A stretch of DNA of 42,774 nucleotides from a virus, in IMG/VR virus record IMGVR_UViG_3300030328_003769, positions 1 through 42,774 of that record; one strand, given 5' to 3'. The notes beneath the pieces are model-generated. The model was not told the origin of the DNA. It searched no databases and worked only from the letters and a program-made list of their open reading frames with translations. This document shows, piece after piece, positions 7,971-14,559 of the stretch (position 1 is the first letter of the stretch; every line of letters begins with the position of its first letter). A program made the translations under genes and the position numbers.

Positions 7971-9409
7971 TAGTAGTATTCCCTTTGTTGCGTGATCCGT
8001 GGTTCATCCTGATAGTCATCTGGTAGATTAATAAAGCTACCTTGACGAAAACGCATTAATGCCTGTGTAGTTGAATCCACTAAATCATCGTACTCACCAT
8101 AAGGGAAAGCGGCGCATTCTTCAATAACTTCTTCTGCCCATCGCTTATCAGCAGGATAATAAATCTTACCAGCTTCAAACAAAGGTGCAACCGAGTTTAC
8201 ACGTACATGCTTATCGTTTCCTTTACTTGGTGTAAAATTTACAACAGGGACTCCTATTTGACGTAATTCGTGAGTTAGGGGTGTACCCGTTGCTTTGGCT
8301 TCGATTATCACAGTCTCTGGTTCCCAGTACTTATACTCCTCTAATGCAATTTTTTTTAATTCAGGGAAGTCCCACCTCCCCTTACGAACATCAACCAAAA
8401 TTAGGTGTGGCCCCTTGTTTGGAGGATAGAAAACTCCCCACGTGGTGATCGCAGAAAAATCGGCTGTTTCTTTTTTACTGAAAGCTGTGTCATAACTTTG
8501 TATGATATGTACCAAATCAGGTATTTCTTTTTCTTTCCATTCTTTCCACCATTCTCTTTTGATGATAGATCCTTCTTCTGAAGTTGGGTTCTGTTGCCAT
8601 TGTGCTTGCCACTTACCTTCGGACAGTGATGCTTTAACTCCCTCTAATTCTTCTAGCTTCCAATAGTTTGACCAAACAGGAGTATTGCTAGGCAAGATTG
8701 CCGGAAATTCTATTACTTCCCATTGATCTGCTTTTGGTTCTGATTGTGCATTTAACAGTTTGCCTGTTAAATCTTTCGTGGACCAACGTGTCATAACAAT
8801 GACAATTGCACCACCTGGCTGTAAACGTTGACGAGGACCAGAAGTATACCACTCGTATGCTGAATCCATAGCCGTTTCACTTAGTGCATCTTGCTCGGAA
8901 TGTGGATCATCAATAATTAATAAATCTGCACCACGACCGGTTATCGCACCACCGATACCTGCTGCATAATACTCGCCACCTTTATTTGTTTCCCAACGCC
9001 CTGCCGCTTTGGAGTCTGCTGCAATTTTACAATCTTCAAAGACTTGTGCAAATTCACTTGTATCAACAAGGTTTTTCATCTTACGACCGAACCTAACTGC
9101 AAGCTCTCCTGTGTGTGTTGTTTGTATCACTTTTAATTTTGGATTTTTTCCTACCATCCATGCAGGAAACAAATAAGAAGCAAACTCCGATTTAGTGTGC
9201 CTGGGGGGCATGTTCACTATCAATCGCTTAATCTTTCCATTGGCAATATCTTCAAACTTCTTTGCTATCTTTCGATGATGATCTCCTTCAATAAATTCTG
9301 GCCAAACGTGTTTGACAAAGGGAATAAACCTTTTTTCAGCTAGGTCTAACTTTCTTAATTGCTGTTCCAATAGTTCTGTTTGGAGTTGGACCTCCGTTTT
9401 GTTTTGCAT
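7970..9409 (-). CDS. Terminase large subunit (packaging ATPase and nuclease)
   Basis: 479 aa, two-domain TerL. ATPase: Walker-A-like MPPRHTKSE (67-75), Walker B LLIIDDPH (163-170) and a coupling motif around VMTRWS (205-210). RNase-H-like nuclease: first Asp in SYDTAF (305-310), Glu in VIIEAKATG (about 370), later Asp in YDDLVDST. It pumps DNA through the portal and cuts the concatemer with TerS. The small subunit is not adjacent but about 6.6 kb away. The last codons contain a GAACCACGGATCACG string shared exactly with the polymerase gene (CNNG heptad repeat). Confidence 0.95.
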   Translation of the reverse strand: MQNKTEVQLQTELLEQQLRKLDLAEKRFIPFVKHVWPEFIEGDHHRKIAKKFEDIANGKIKRLIVNMPPRHTKSEFASYLFPAWMVGKNPKLKVIQTTHTGELAVRFGRKMKNLVDTSEFAQVFEDCKIAADSKAAGRWETNKGGEYYAAGIGGAITGRGADLLIIDDPHSEQDALSETAMDSAYEWYTSGPRQRLQPGGAIVIVMTRWSTKDLTGKLLNAQSEPKADQWEVIEFPAILPSNTPVWSNYWKLEELEGVKASLSEGKWQAQWQQNPTSEEGSIIKREWWKEWKEKEIPDLVHIIQSYDTAFSKKETADFSAITTWGVFYPPNKGPHLILVDVRKGRWDFPELKKIALEEYKYWEPETVIIEAKATGTPLTHELRQIGVPVVNFTPSKGNDKHVRVNSVAPLFEAGKIYYPADKRWAEEVIEECAAFPYGEYDDLVDSTTQALMRFRQGSFINLPDDYQDEPRITQQREYY

Positions 9410-9559
9410 GGTATTGTTTGTATCAAACTGGGGGCGTAGTGTAAATTATTTTGTACCGGTGCTGCTTTAGGGGGGTGGGGGTAAATGTAAAGGGGTTTTT
9501 GTTTTTTGGTTTGGTTGTAAGTACCTAGGACCACGGTTCATGGTCCTAGGTTTAATTAT
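9410..9559. other. Non-coding gap upstream of TerL with four G-tracts
   Basis: No gene seen. On the plus strand there are G runs at 9430-9434, 9470-9475, 9477-9481 and 9492-9495, unusual in such AT-rich DNA. The first TAGGGGGG resembles the TAGGGGGG at 16756-16763 near TerS. Possible roles are a G-quadruplex or a terminase recognition or cut site; none is shown. Confidence 0.5.
9522..9551. terminator. Strong hairpin, possible bidirectional transcription barrier
   Basis: Perfect 11-bp stem, ACCTAGGACCA (9523-9533) with TGGTCCTAGGT (9541-9551), and a 7-nt loop. It is followed on the plus strand by a T-rich stretch, on the minus strand by no T-run. It stands between the accessory genes and TerL. 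The stem is also made of four CNNG heptad units, so it may be a repeat element rather than a dedicated terminator. Confidence 0.5.
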
Positions 9560-9703
9560 TTATTTCTTTATGTATCCTAGTTCTTGCGCAATTTTCTTTT
9601 TATATTCAGGATAAGGTAAATGGCTATATTTTTTAGACGCCTTTAAAAAGTTAATATAATTTGAACCAAGGTTAATGGTTCTTTTTTTAGTTTTCTTTTT
9701 CAT
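9560..9703 (-). CDS. Small basic protein, 47 aa
   Basis: Found by hand translation. Its ATG at 9703 overlaps the TGA of the upstream gene (ATGA), and GGAG lies about 9 bases before it. The protein is very Lys-rich (MKKKTKKRT start; HLPYPEYKKKIAQELGY near the end). No family recognised; probably nucleic-acid associated by charge only. Confidence 0.6.
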   Translation of the reverse strand: MKKKTKKRTINLGSNYINFLKASKKYSHLPYPEYKKKIAQELGYIKK

Positions 9704-9888
9704 ATTTTCATTTCTCCATTTTCTTTATCTTGTAGTTTATTATTTTCTTCCGAATAAATAGCGTTATTAATTCTAGCATTTAATTCTGAGTAATAAGGAA
9801 AAGAATAAGTGCTATTTTCTTTTGACCTTATAAAATCGGTTAAAGCTCTTCTAATACATTGTAAATCTGTAGTATCTAAATCAATCAT
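9700..9888 (-). CDS. Small early-region protein, 62 aa
   Basis: Charged, helical, with LQCIRRALTDFIRSKE in the N-terminal half. It has the standard leader of this cluster, AGAAAGGATAAAT, before the ATG. No family recognised. It is coupled to the 47-aa gene behind it. Confidence 0.6.
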   Translation of the reverse strand: MIDLDTTDLQCIRRALTDFIRSKENSTYSFPYYSELNARINNAIYSEENNKLQDKENGEMKI

Positions 9889-9890
9889 TT

Positions 9891-10142
9891 TTATTTATCC
9901 TTTCTAATTTGATTTAATAACAATGAAACCTTTTTAATTTCTTCCTTATCCCAGTATTTAAAGTATTCGTTGTTTTCGTCGTTAATATCTTGAATAAGTA
10001 ATCCAATATTATTTTTTAAAGGTTCACTAATTGAAACAGTTAAAATACAATAATCTAGTAAATTTTTTGGATTATCGTCAAAATTTACAGCATGATTTTT
10101 AACTATTGTATTCGTTAAAAATTCGTCTTTTTCTGTAATCAT
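9891..10142 (-). CDS. Small acidic early-region protein, 83 aa
   Basis: Acidic and probably helical, with no membrane segment or cysteine motif. Preceded by AGAAAGGATAAAT. Function unknown; it lies in a minus-strand run of short genes between the VRR-NUC-like nuclease and TerL. Confidence 0.6.
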   Translation of the reverse strand: MITEKDEFLTNTIVKNHAVNFDDNPKNLLDYCILTVSISEPLKNNIGLLIQDINDENNEYFKYWDKEEIKKVSLLLNQIRKDK

Positions 10143-10157
10143 TTTTATTTATCCTTT

Positions 10158-10472
10158 CTAAAATAATTCTAATTGTTTTGGGTTTGGTTCTTGGTTCATG
10201 GTACACGGATCAAGATCCAAGAAATTAAATGACTTTGTAAGATTATCAAATAATGCTCTTTTAATAAGTTTTTTATCAACGTAATGCCTAAATTCAAAAA
10301 GGTTCTTTTTAATTTCTCTTTTTGTTGTGGTGTAGTTAACAAAGTGATTACTGTACTTGGAACTTGAACCAACGTTCACATTGACATTACAAGTATCTTT
10401 AGCACCCCAACTTTTTGAACTGTTATAAATACAAGCTTCAACCTCGTTCCATATTGCATAAGCTCTAGACAT
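10158..10472 (-). CDS. Conserved small phage protein, 104 aa
   Basis: N-terminal SRAYAIWNEVEACIYNSSKSWGAK and a central VNVGSSSKYSNH segment resemble a small protein seen in other marine phages; function unknown. Its last codons overlap five consecutive CNNG heptad repeat units (10187-10221), so the C-terminal DPCTMNQEPNP may be repeat-derived. Leader AGAAAGGATAAAA. A TTATGGGATAA site lies just upstream at 10509-10519. Confidence 0.65.
   Translation of the reverse strand: MSRAYAIWNEVEACIYNSSKSWGAKDTCNVNVNVGSSSKYSNHFVNYTTTKREIKKNLFEFRHYVDKKLIKRALFDNLTKSFNFLDLDPCTMNQEPNPKQLELF
10187..10221. repeat. CNNG heptad repeat array, five units
   Basis: Five consecutive 7-bp units, each with C at position 4 and G at position 7, including GTTCTTG, GTTCATG and GATCAAG. 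The array lies in the 3' end of the 104-aa gene and shares a 15-nt string with the array at 10561. Confidence 0.65.
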
Positions 10473-10508
10473 AATTTTTATCCTTTCTTAATTAATTAAT
10501 AGCCCAAT

Positions 10509-10519
10509 TTATCCCATAA
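10509..10519 (-). promoter_or_regulatory. TTATGGGATAA motif, site 1 of 7
   Basis: Minus-strand copy 37 bases upstream of the ATG at 10472. TTGAAA lies about 13 bases upstream of it, giving a plausible sigma70-like promoter. It may be an operator or a phage-specific promoter core shared with six other sites. Confidence 0.45.
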
Positions 10520-10523
10520 ATGC

Positions 10524-10901
10524 TTAAATTTCAAACATTTTAAGGAGTTTTTTTATATCGGTTCTTGGTTCATGAACCAAGAAACAGGGTTCAGAAAAGC
10601 CATTTTTGGCTAATTTTAGCGCTTTTTTACCTTCATATGCTTTTATAAGAGAATCTTTGCCCCTTTTAACTAAGATAAAAGTGCGAATACCTAGAGAATA
10701 TCTCTTTAAATGCCATGAAATTTGAAAAGGGCTAAGATTAATTTTATTTAGTTTTATAAATTTTAATTCTATCCATAATTCCTTTTTATTATAGATTGCT
10801 GTTATATCTGCTGTACCTTGCCCTATTCTATTTTCAATTCGTTCAAAATAAACACAGGGCAAAGAGTTTTTTAATTGTTGATAAAATTTACTTTCGCTCA
10901 T
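10524..10901 (-). CDS. VRR-NUC-like PD-(D/E)XK nuclease, 125 aa
   Basis: Small stand-alone nuclease of the VRR-NUC type, expected to act on branched or nicked DNA. Visible motifs: GQGTADI (catalytic Asp about residue 32), ELKF (Glu-X-Lys, about 46-48) and the downstream Gln/Trp helix SPFQISWHLKRY. Its length is typical for phage members. A 22-bp perfect palindrome, part of the heptad repeat family, sits in its 3' end and encodes HEPRT. Probably helps recombination or resolves replication intermediates, since no other resolvase is obvious. Specific substrate unproven. Confidence 0.8.
   Translation of the reverse strand: MSESKFYQQLKNSLPCVYFERIENRIGQGTADITAIYNKKELWIELKFIKLNKINLSPFQISWHLKRYSLGIRTFILVKRGKDSLIKAYEGKKALKLAKNGFSEPCFLVHEPRTDIKKLLKMFEI
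10561..10588. repeat. Heptad repeat array containing a 22-bp perfect palindrome
   Basis: Positions 10562-10583 form a perfect inverted repeat with half-site TTCTTGGTTCA. Four consecutive units with C at position 4 and G at position 7 cover 10561-10588. It lies inside the nuclease coding sequence. Confidence 0.65.
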
Positions 10902-11016
10902 TTAGTAATTTTAATTGTATTTTTAATTGTCTTTTCCAATATTTAGTATCATGACCATTAACAATACAATTTTTTTTAATCATTTTTTTTAATTCTTCTA
11001 TTGAATATAACCACAT
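10888..11016 (-). CDS. Small basic protein, 42 aa
   Basis: Found by hand translation; starts MWLYSIEELKKMIKKN and continues basic and helical. It overlaps the nuclease start by 14 bases, suggesting coupling. It lacks the strong AGAAAGGA leader seen in neighbours, so the call is moderate. Confidence 0.45.
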   Translation of the reverse strand: MWLYSIEELKKMIKKNCIVNGHDTKYWKRQLKIQLKLLNERK

Positions 11017-11019
11017 TAT

Positions 11020-11190
11020 TTAATCGCTTTCATTTTTTATTATTAAATCAAAACATTTAATCCAACACATACCTAAAGCAATTAAGAAAATATTACTTAT
11101 AAATGTATATTGAAATATATTATAATCAGTTAACAACCACGCTAATATTAAGGAATTAATAACCAATATTAATACTTTTATTTGTTCCAT
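11020..11190 (-). CDS. Small two-span membrane protein, 56 aa
   Basis: Found by hand translation. Two hydrophobic helices are visible, about residues 5-21 (KVLILVINSLILAWLL) and 30-46 (FISNIFLIALGMCWIKC), with a short charged tail. Ribosome-binding site weak. No family recognised; superinfection exclusion is one role for such proteins but is only a guess. Confidence 0.5.
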   Translation of the reverse strand: MEQIKVLILVINSLILAWLLTDYNIFQYTFISNIFLIALGMCWIKCFDLIIKNESD

Positions 11191-11203
11191 TGTTTACTCA
11201 CTT

Positions 11204-11587
11204 TCATTTAGTAATTTTAAAATTTTCCATTTCTTTTTTTTCAAGATTTATCATTTTTTCTATTATTGTATCAGTAAATTCAATATCAAATTCAAAGGGC
11301 ATAACCTCTCTATTTTGATCAAAATCATAAACAAATTCGTCTACTGTTTCTTGGTCTTCCATACTTATCTGAGTATTAAATTCAGTTTGATATGGACTAG
11401 GTTTATTATCTGCTAATGCCAATTTATAACCAGTATTGCCCTTTTCAATAATTTTAGGTTCAAAATCTAATTTAAACATACTGCTTAATTTATCATTGAT
11501 GGCTAAAGCTACTGCACAATAATAACAATTGTCAGGAATACCATCTTTGATATGTTTTTCTTTGACTTGTATTTTAATTTTTTTCAT
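11204..11587 (-). CDS. Conserved phage protein with Cys pair, 127 aa
   Basis: N-terminal segment with CYYCAVALAIND, where a CxxC is followed by an Ala-Leu-Ala helix. A similar short motif occurs in small proteins of many phages without known function. The rest is acidic (PFEFDIEFTD). Leader AGAAAGGATAAAA. Possible zinc or redox site, not demonstrable from two cysteines alone. Confidence 0.65.
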   Translation of the reverse strand: MKKIKIQVKEKHIKDGIPDNCYYCAVALAINDKLSSMFKLDFEPKIIEKGNTGYKLALADNKPSPYQTEFNTQISMEDQETVDEFVYDFDQNREVMPFEFDIEFTDTIIEKMINLEKKEMENFKITK

Positions 11588-11799
11588 TGTGTTTTATCCT
11601 TTCTTATTTCGTCAATGTCATTTCCATATAATTTTATGGCTTTTTTCAATTGTTGCTCGTCTAATTGTATTTTAAATCTAAGTTTTTTTAATTTTTCAAC
11701 GTAGCCATTTAAATTAAAATCATTAGAGCAATTTTTTATTTCAATGTTTATTAAATCCCTTAACAAACATTTTTCTTTTGTACTGAAATTTAAATTCAT
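11584..11799 (-). CDS. Small helical protein, 71 aa
   Basis: Charged and helical (KCLLRDLINIEIKN; LDEQQLKKAIKLYG). Its end overlaps the start of the 127-aa gene, so the two are coupled. Leader AGAAAGGATAAAA directly before the ATG. No family recognised. Confidence 0.65.
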   Translation of the reverse strand: MNLNFSTKEKCLLRDLINIEIKNCSNDFNLNGYVEKLKKLRFKIQLDEQQLKKAIKLYGNDIDEIRKDKTQ

Positions 11800-11814
11800 T
11801 TTTATCCTTTCTAT

Positions 11815-11826
11815 TTATATGGGATT
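11815..11826 (+). promoter_or_regulatory. ATATGGGATTT motif, site 2 of 7
   Basis: The motif is on the plus strand, but the nearest gene (ATG at 11799) is on the minus strand. Read on the minus strand, ATCCCATATAAA offers a -10-like TATAAA about 20 bases before the ATG, so the leader would be very short. Confidence 0.4.
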
Positions 11827-11838
11827 TTATATGAAAAG

Positions 11839-12348
11839 TTATACAATTGAAAGGTTTTTATTCATTAAATAAAAGTCTGCTATTTGCTTAAAAATCGTAA
11901 AATCGGTGGTATCTCTTTTAATACTATTAACTCTATAAGAGATAATCATTATATTATTTGGTGTATATCCTTTGTTATTATCAATTCTATCTATTGTAGG
12001 ATTAAAATGTTTATTTTCTAAACCATATAAAAAAGGTTTTTTAATAACAGGACATTTATTATCTTTAGGAAATTTTGATTTAACTATTTCTTTTGTAAGA
12101 GTGAATTCCATATTCTTTTCTTTTGCTCTTCTTTTTGCTAAATGAAACAATCTATTGAAAGGGTTTTTTTCATGTAATTGTGCATTATATTTTACATCGC
12201 AAGCCCTACAATGCCATTTATGAGTATTACCTTTTAAATCTAACCAACCATTTTTTTTATTTCCAAACTGTAAAAATGATTTTTCAATTTTACACATTGT
12301 GCAAATTGAAGAGTTTGAAGGTTCTCTATGATTTTTTCTAACTTTCAT
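11839..12348 (-). CDS. HNH endonuclease (endonuclease VII-like) with zinc finger
   Basis: 169 aa. An N-terminal Cys4 zinc ribbon (CTMC near 17-20, CRAC near 47-50) is followed by a basic helix and then the HNH core PTIDRIDNNKGYTPNNIMIIS (about 117-137), ending in an Asn-rich helix (YRVNSIKRD). Such proteins are free-standing phage HNH nucleases, often homing-like, cutting intron-less alleles or nicking host or competitor DNA. It stands alone after a long structured leader and a TATGGGAT promoter, consistent with mobility as a separate cassette; target unknown. Confidence 0.8.
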   Translation of the reverse strand: MKVRKNHREPSNSSICTMCKIEKSFLQFGNKKNGWLDLKGNTHKWHCRACDVKYNAQLHEKNPFNRLFHLAKRRAKEKNMEFTLTKEIVKSKFPKDNKCPVIKKPFLYGLENKHFNPTIDRIDNNKGYTPNNIMIISYRVNSIKRDTTDFTIFKQIADFYLMNKNLSIV

Positions 12349-12501
12349 TTTATTTTATCCTTTCTTTTTGGGTGGTGGTTTCGCTGACAACCCATTTAAC
12401 CACGCATTAAGTATTTCTAACTAGTATTGCGATAATACGCCCAATTTTTTTCACGTGAAAAGACTATCCCATATATATAGGATAGTCAAGATAATATAAA
12501 A
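12349..12501 (-). promoter_or_regulatory. Promoter and structured leader of the HNH gene; site 3 of 7
   Basis: Minus strand: TTGACT (12489-12484) overlaps the inverted repeat GACTATCC/GGATAGTC (12462-12469 with 12480-12487), whose 10-nt centre contains ATATGGGAT. Downstream are the 14-bp palindrome TTTTCACGTGAAAA, a GTATT/AATAC hairpin and a GTGGTT/AACCAC hairpin, then AGAAAGGATAAAA before the ATG. No gene seen in this gap. Confidence 0.5.
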
Positions 12502-13080
12502 TTATTGTTTAGTTAATTGAAGAGCTTGCTCTCTTCTAAATGGAATTCCAAAACTACCTTTCATTATGTCATCAAGTCTAGAATTCATGCCTTCGCTAGA
12601 TCCTTCCTCGTAAAGTACATCGTTCATACAACTTTCAACATGCTCTAATTTATTTATTTCTTTAAATTCTTGCATTGTCTTACATTTATCTTCAGTTATT
12701 TGATCTACAATACTTTGAAAGCAATCATCAATCTGACTATCAGAAATAACTCTATCCTCTTGAGGTAGATTATAACTAGAAACACCATTTTTTTTAAATA
12801 TTTTAATCAATTTTTTACTTTCAGTAAGTTGTGTTTCTTTTAACTTTCTTTTTGCTTTTTGAAAGTCTTGCTCAAGTTGTAAAAACTGATTTTCATAATT
12901 ATCAATAGTCTTTTTCCATTTATCAATTTTTAATGTTTGATTAAGTTTTTTAGAGATTTGTGCTTTAACAATATCCTTCTTTTCAGATAATTTTAAATCT
13001 ATAATCCTTTTTAATGGATTAATCATTTCTCTTATTTTTTGTCTGTAATGGTCAATCTGATAAACTTTTAATTGTGCCAT
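12502..13080 (-). CDS. Coiled-coil protein, 192 aa
   Basis: Long charged helices, strongest coiled-coil between about residues 50 and 95, then a less charged C-terminal half. No enzymatic motif. Leader AGAAAGGATAAAA preceded by an unusual 59-nt stem-loop element. Function unknown. Confidence 0.65.
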   Translation of the reverse strand: MAQLKVYQIDHYRQKIREMINPLKRIIDLKLSEKKDIVKAQISKKLNQTLKIDKWKKTIDNYENQFLQLEQDFQKAKRKLKETQLTESKKLIKIFKKNGVSSYNLPQEDRVISDSQIDDCFQSIVDQITEDKCKTMQEFKEINKLEHVESCMNDVLYEEGSSEGMNSRLDDIMKGSFGIPFRREQALQLTKQ

Positions 13081-13101
13081 AGTATTTTATCCTTTCTTGT
13101 A

Positions 13102-13160
13102 AAAAGGGGTTATCCTAAGGACTCGCACCCTTCGTTATGACTTTGTCAATAACCCCTTTT
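13102..13160 (-). ncRNA. Structured element: 12-bp stem closing two hairpins
   Basis: A perfect 12-bp stem, AAAAGGGGTTAT (13102-13113) with ATAACCCCTTTT (13149-13160), encloses two smaller hairpins. On the minus strand these are TGAC-AAA-GTCA and AAGG-GTGCGAGT-CCTT; the second resembles a tRNA T-arm. The minus strand continues TTTTTAC, so it could act as a terminator, and it lies directly before the ribosome-binding site of the 192-aa gene, so it could also act as a leader element. Confidence 0.5.
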
Positions 13161-13189
13161 AGTTTACGTTATTTAATAATTAAATAACA

Positions 13190-13224
13190 TAATATCCCAT
13201 AAAACTAAGATATAAATTTGTCAA
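13190..13224 (-). promoter_or_regulatory. TTATGGGATAT motif with -35-like TTGACA, site 4 of 7
   Basis: Minus strand: TTGACA (13224-13219), then about 20 bases to GGGAT. It overlaps the 3' end of the 83-aa gene and would drive the structured element and the 192-aa gene. Confidence 0.45.
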
Positions 13225-13456
13225 GCATATTTTTTGTTATTTTTTCAATATCACAATTAGTCTTATTATACTTAAAAGCTGTACCAAGATACAAAGTATA
13301 TTTATTCACTTTATTTGGTGCAATTCTTTTTCTTATTTGAAATTGATCTAAACAAGCTAATTGATTTCTAACCTTAGTCAAAAATAAATTATAAGGATCT
13401 AAACTTACTCTATGAGTTTTACCGAAATAATCTTGACTTATATAATAATTTTTCAT
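13205..13456 (-). CDS. Small basic protein, 83 aa
   Basis: Basic and aromatic-rich, with short beta-like segments (NKYTLYLGTAFKYNKT). Its start overlaps the stop of the 228-aa gene (ATGA), so the pair is coupled. No family recognised; partner of the Cys-rich protein by context. Confidence 0.6.
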   Translation of the reverse strand: MKNYYISQDYFGKTHRVSLDPYNLFLTKVRNQLACLDQFQIRKRIAPNKVNKYTLYLGTAFKYNKTNCDIEKITKNMLDKFIS

Positions 13457-14139
13457 TTTCCAATATCCCCAGCTACATGGTGTCTAATAAAAGTACCATA
13501 AGGTAATGTCTTCACCCAATTTGTCAATTTTTCAGAATCAGGTCTATCTTGTTTTCTGTTTACTGTATCTTGCCATGCAAATCTAGTAAACCCTTGTCCT
13601 GCATAACAGCCCCCTTGCTCTTTTTTGCCTACTTTCTTTTTTTGGCTACCATGAGCAACAAACTTAATAATGTAATCTCTATTAATTCTTGCACATAATG
13701 GTTTACCTGAACCACAATTTTGGCACTTAATTTTTTCATTATATTCTGAAGGACACCTCACAAATTTAACACCTTGTATATTATCAACTTTATCAGTCAT
13801 TGTTGAGGGTGCTGTATAAACTGTATCTCTTTTATCATTAAAACTATTTAATGCTTGAATGAGTGTATCAGCACTATAATTTATAACAGTCTTCTTTTCC
13901 TTATTTCTTGGTAATTTTTTATAATCAAAATGACTATAAGTCCATGATAAACCATTTTTTACAACAGCATTTAAAAGGGAAGCCAAATATTTTTTATCAA
14001 TACCTTTTGCCGATTCTTTTGGTTTTGGATTTAATGCACAACTTGAAGGACAAGAACCATACATTGAAGTACCTGATCTATAAGTCGTAGCAATATTGCC
14101 TGTTTTTCTATTTGTTGAATTATTAATTAATTTTAACAT
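13453..14139 (-). CDS. Cys-rich conserved phage protein with RHxxxGD end, 228 aa
   Basis: N-terminal TNRKTGNIATTYRS segment followed by CPSSC (about 30-34). Central CQNCGSGKPLC (about 138-148), then GGCYAGQGF and a C-terminal FIRHHVAGDIGK. At least six conserved-looking cysteines suggest a zinc or iron-sulfur site. Proteins with this GNI...CP..C...CYA...RHxxxGD pattern occur in many phages; I know no established function. First gene of the minus-strand arm from the divergent promoter; leader AGAAAGGATAAAA sits behind a hairpin that can pair with it. Confidence 0.7.
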   Translation of the reverse strand: MLKLINNSTNRKTGNIATTYRSGTSMYGSCPSSCALNPKPKESAKGIDKKYLASLLNAVVKNGLSWTYSHFDYKKLPRNKEKKTVINYSADTLIQALNSFNDKRDTVYTAPSTMTDKVDNIQGVKFVRCPSEYNEKIKCQNCGSGKPLCARINRDYIIKFVAHGSQKKKVGKKEQGGCYAGQGFTRFAWQDTVNRKQDRPDSEKLTNWVKTLPYGTFIRHHVAGDIGK

Positions 14140-14146
14140 TTTATTT

Positions 14147-14192
14147 TATCCTTTCTTTAGGGTTATATACAAAGGATATAAGATATAACCCT
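14147..14192 (-). promoter_or_regulatory. Leader hairpin with anti-Shine-Dalgarno loop
   Basis: Minus strand: 10-bp stem AGGGTTATAT/ATATAACCCT (14192-14183 with 14168-14159). Its 14-nt loop contains TATCCTTT (14178-14171), the exact complement of AAAGGATA in the downstream ribosome-binding site (14154-14147). Loop pairing could hide the site; release would expose it. Confidence 0.55.
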
Positions 14193-14193
14193 G

Positions 14194-14226
14194 TATCCCA
14201 TATAACTATAATAAATTATAATTCAA
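14194..14226 (-). promoter_or_regulatory. Minus-strand promoter of the divergent hub, site 5 of 7
   Basis: -35 TTGAAT (14226-14221), 16-bp spacer, -10 TATATG (14204-14199), continuing into GGGATAC. Drives the Cys-rich gene and genes behind it. Its -35 box stands only 3 bp from that of the plus-strand promoter. Confidence 0.55.
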
Positions 14227-14229
14227 GTC

Positions 14230-14257
14230 TTGACTTTTATATTTATGGGATTATATG
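14230..14257 (+). promoter_or_regulatory. Plus-strand promoter of the divergent hub, site 6 of 7
   Basis: -35 TTGACT (14230-14235), 16-bp spacer containing TTATGGGAT, -10 TATATG (14252-14257). It would transcribe the structured leader at 14314-14559 and the plus-strand run of small genes. Confidence 0.55.
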
Positions 14258-14313
14258 TCATTTAACTTTATAACTCGGTATAATTTAGAAGTATACGCCA
14301 AAGTGTAAAGGGT

Positions 14314-14559
14314 GTTAGTAATTTAATGAAGGGGTTAGATATAACTATACAAGCGATTACTAACAAAGGGGTTAGATTCTCTACAGTAGAGGTTAAACTA
14401 GTTTTCTAATCCCAAGGGTCAGGAGTGAAGGAGAACCATAATCTTGTAAACGACTACAAGAGGGCTTCCAGAACCTTGCGTAAGTGTTTCATCGGAAACG
14501 TAGAAGGCAGAAACCCTGACAAACAGAGCCACCATGACTTAAAGCGCTATGGTGGCTCT
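14314..14559 (+). ncRNA. Large structured 5' leader with alternative pairing (candidate riboregulator)
   Basis: Stem A GTTAGTAAT/ATTACTAAC (14314-14322, 14356-14364). Stem B GGGGTTAGA/TCTAATCCC (14368-14376, 14405-14413). Stem C GTCAGG/CCTGAC (14418-14423, 14515-14520) encloses hairpins CTTGTA/TACAAG and GTTTC/GAAAC. Stem D is 11 bp, AGAGCCACCAT/ATGGTGGCTCT (14525-14535, 14549-14559). The strand AAGGGGTTAGAT occurs twice (14329, 14366), so either copy could pair with TCTAATCCC. It ends just before the AAAGAAAGGATT ribosome-binding site. Confidence 0.55.

Noticed and set aside
14484-14510. Resemblance to a glutamine riboswitch (glnA-type) core, TTTCATC followed by GGAAACGTAG
   Set aside because: Only a few bases match, and the conserved junction could not be drawn; kept as an unnamed structured leader.
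14314-14559. Group I intron
   Set aside because: No P7-type core could be recognised, and it does not interrupt a gene.
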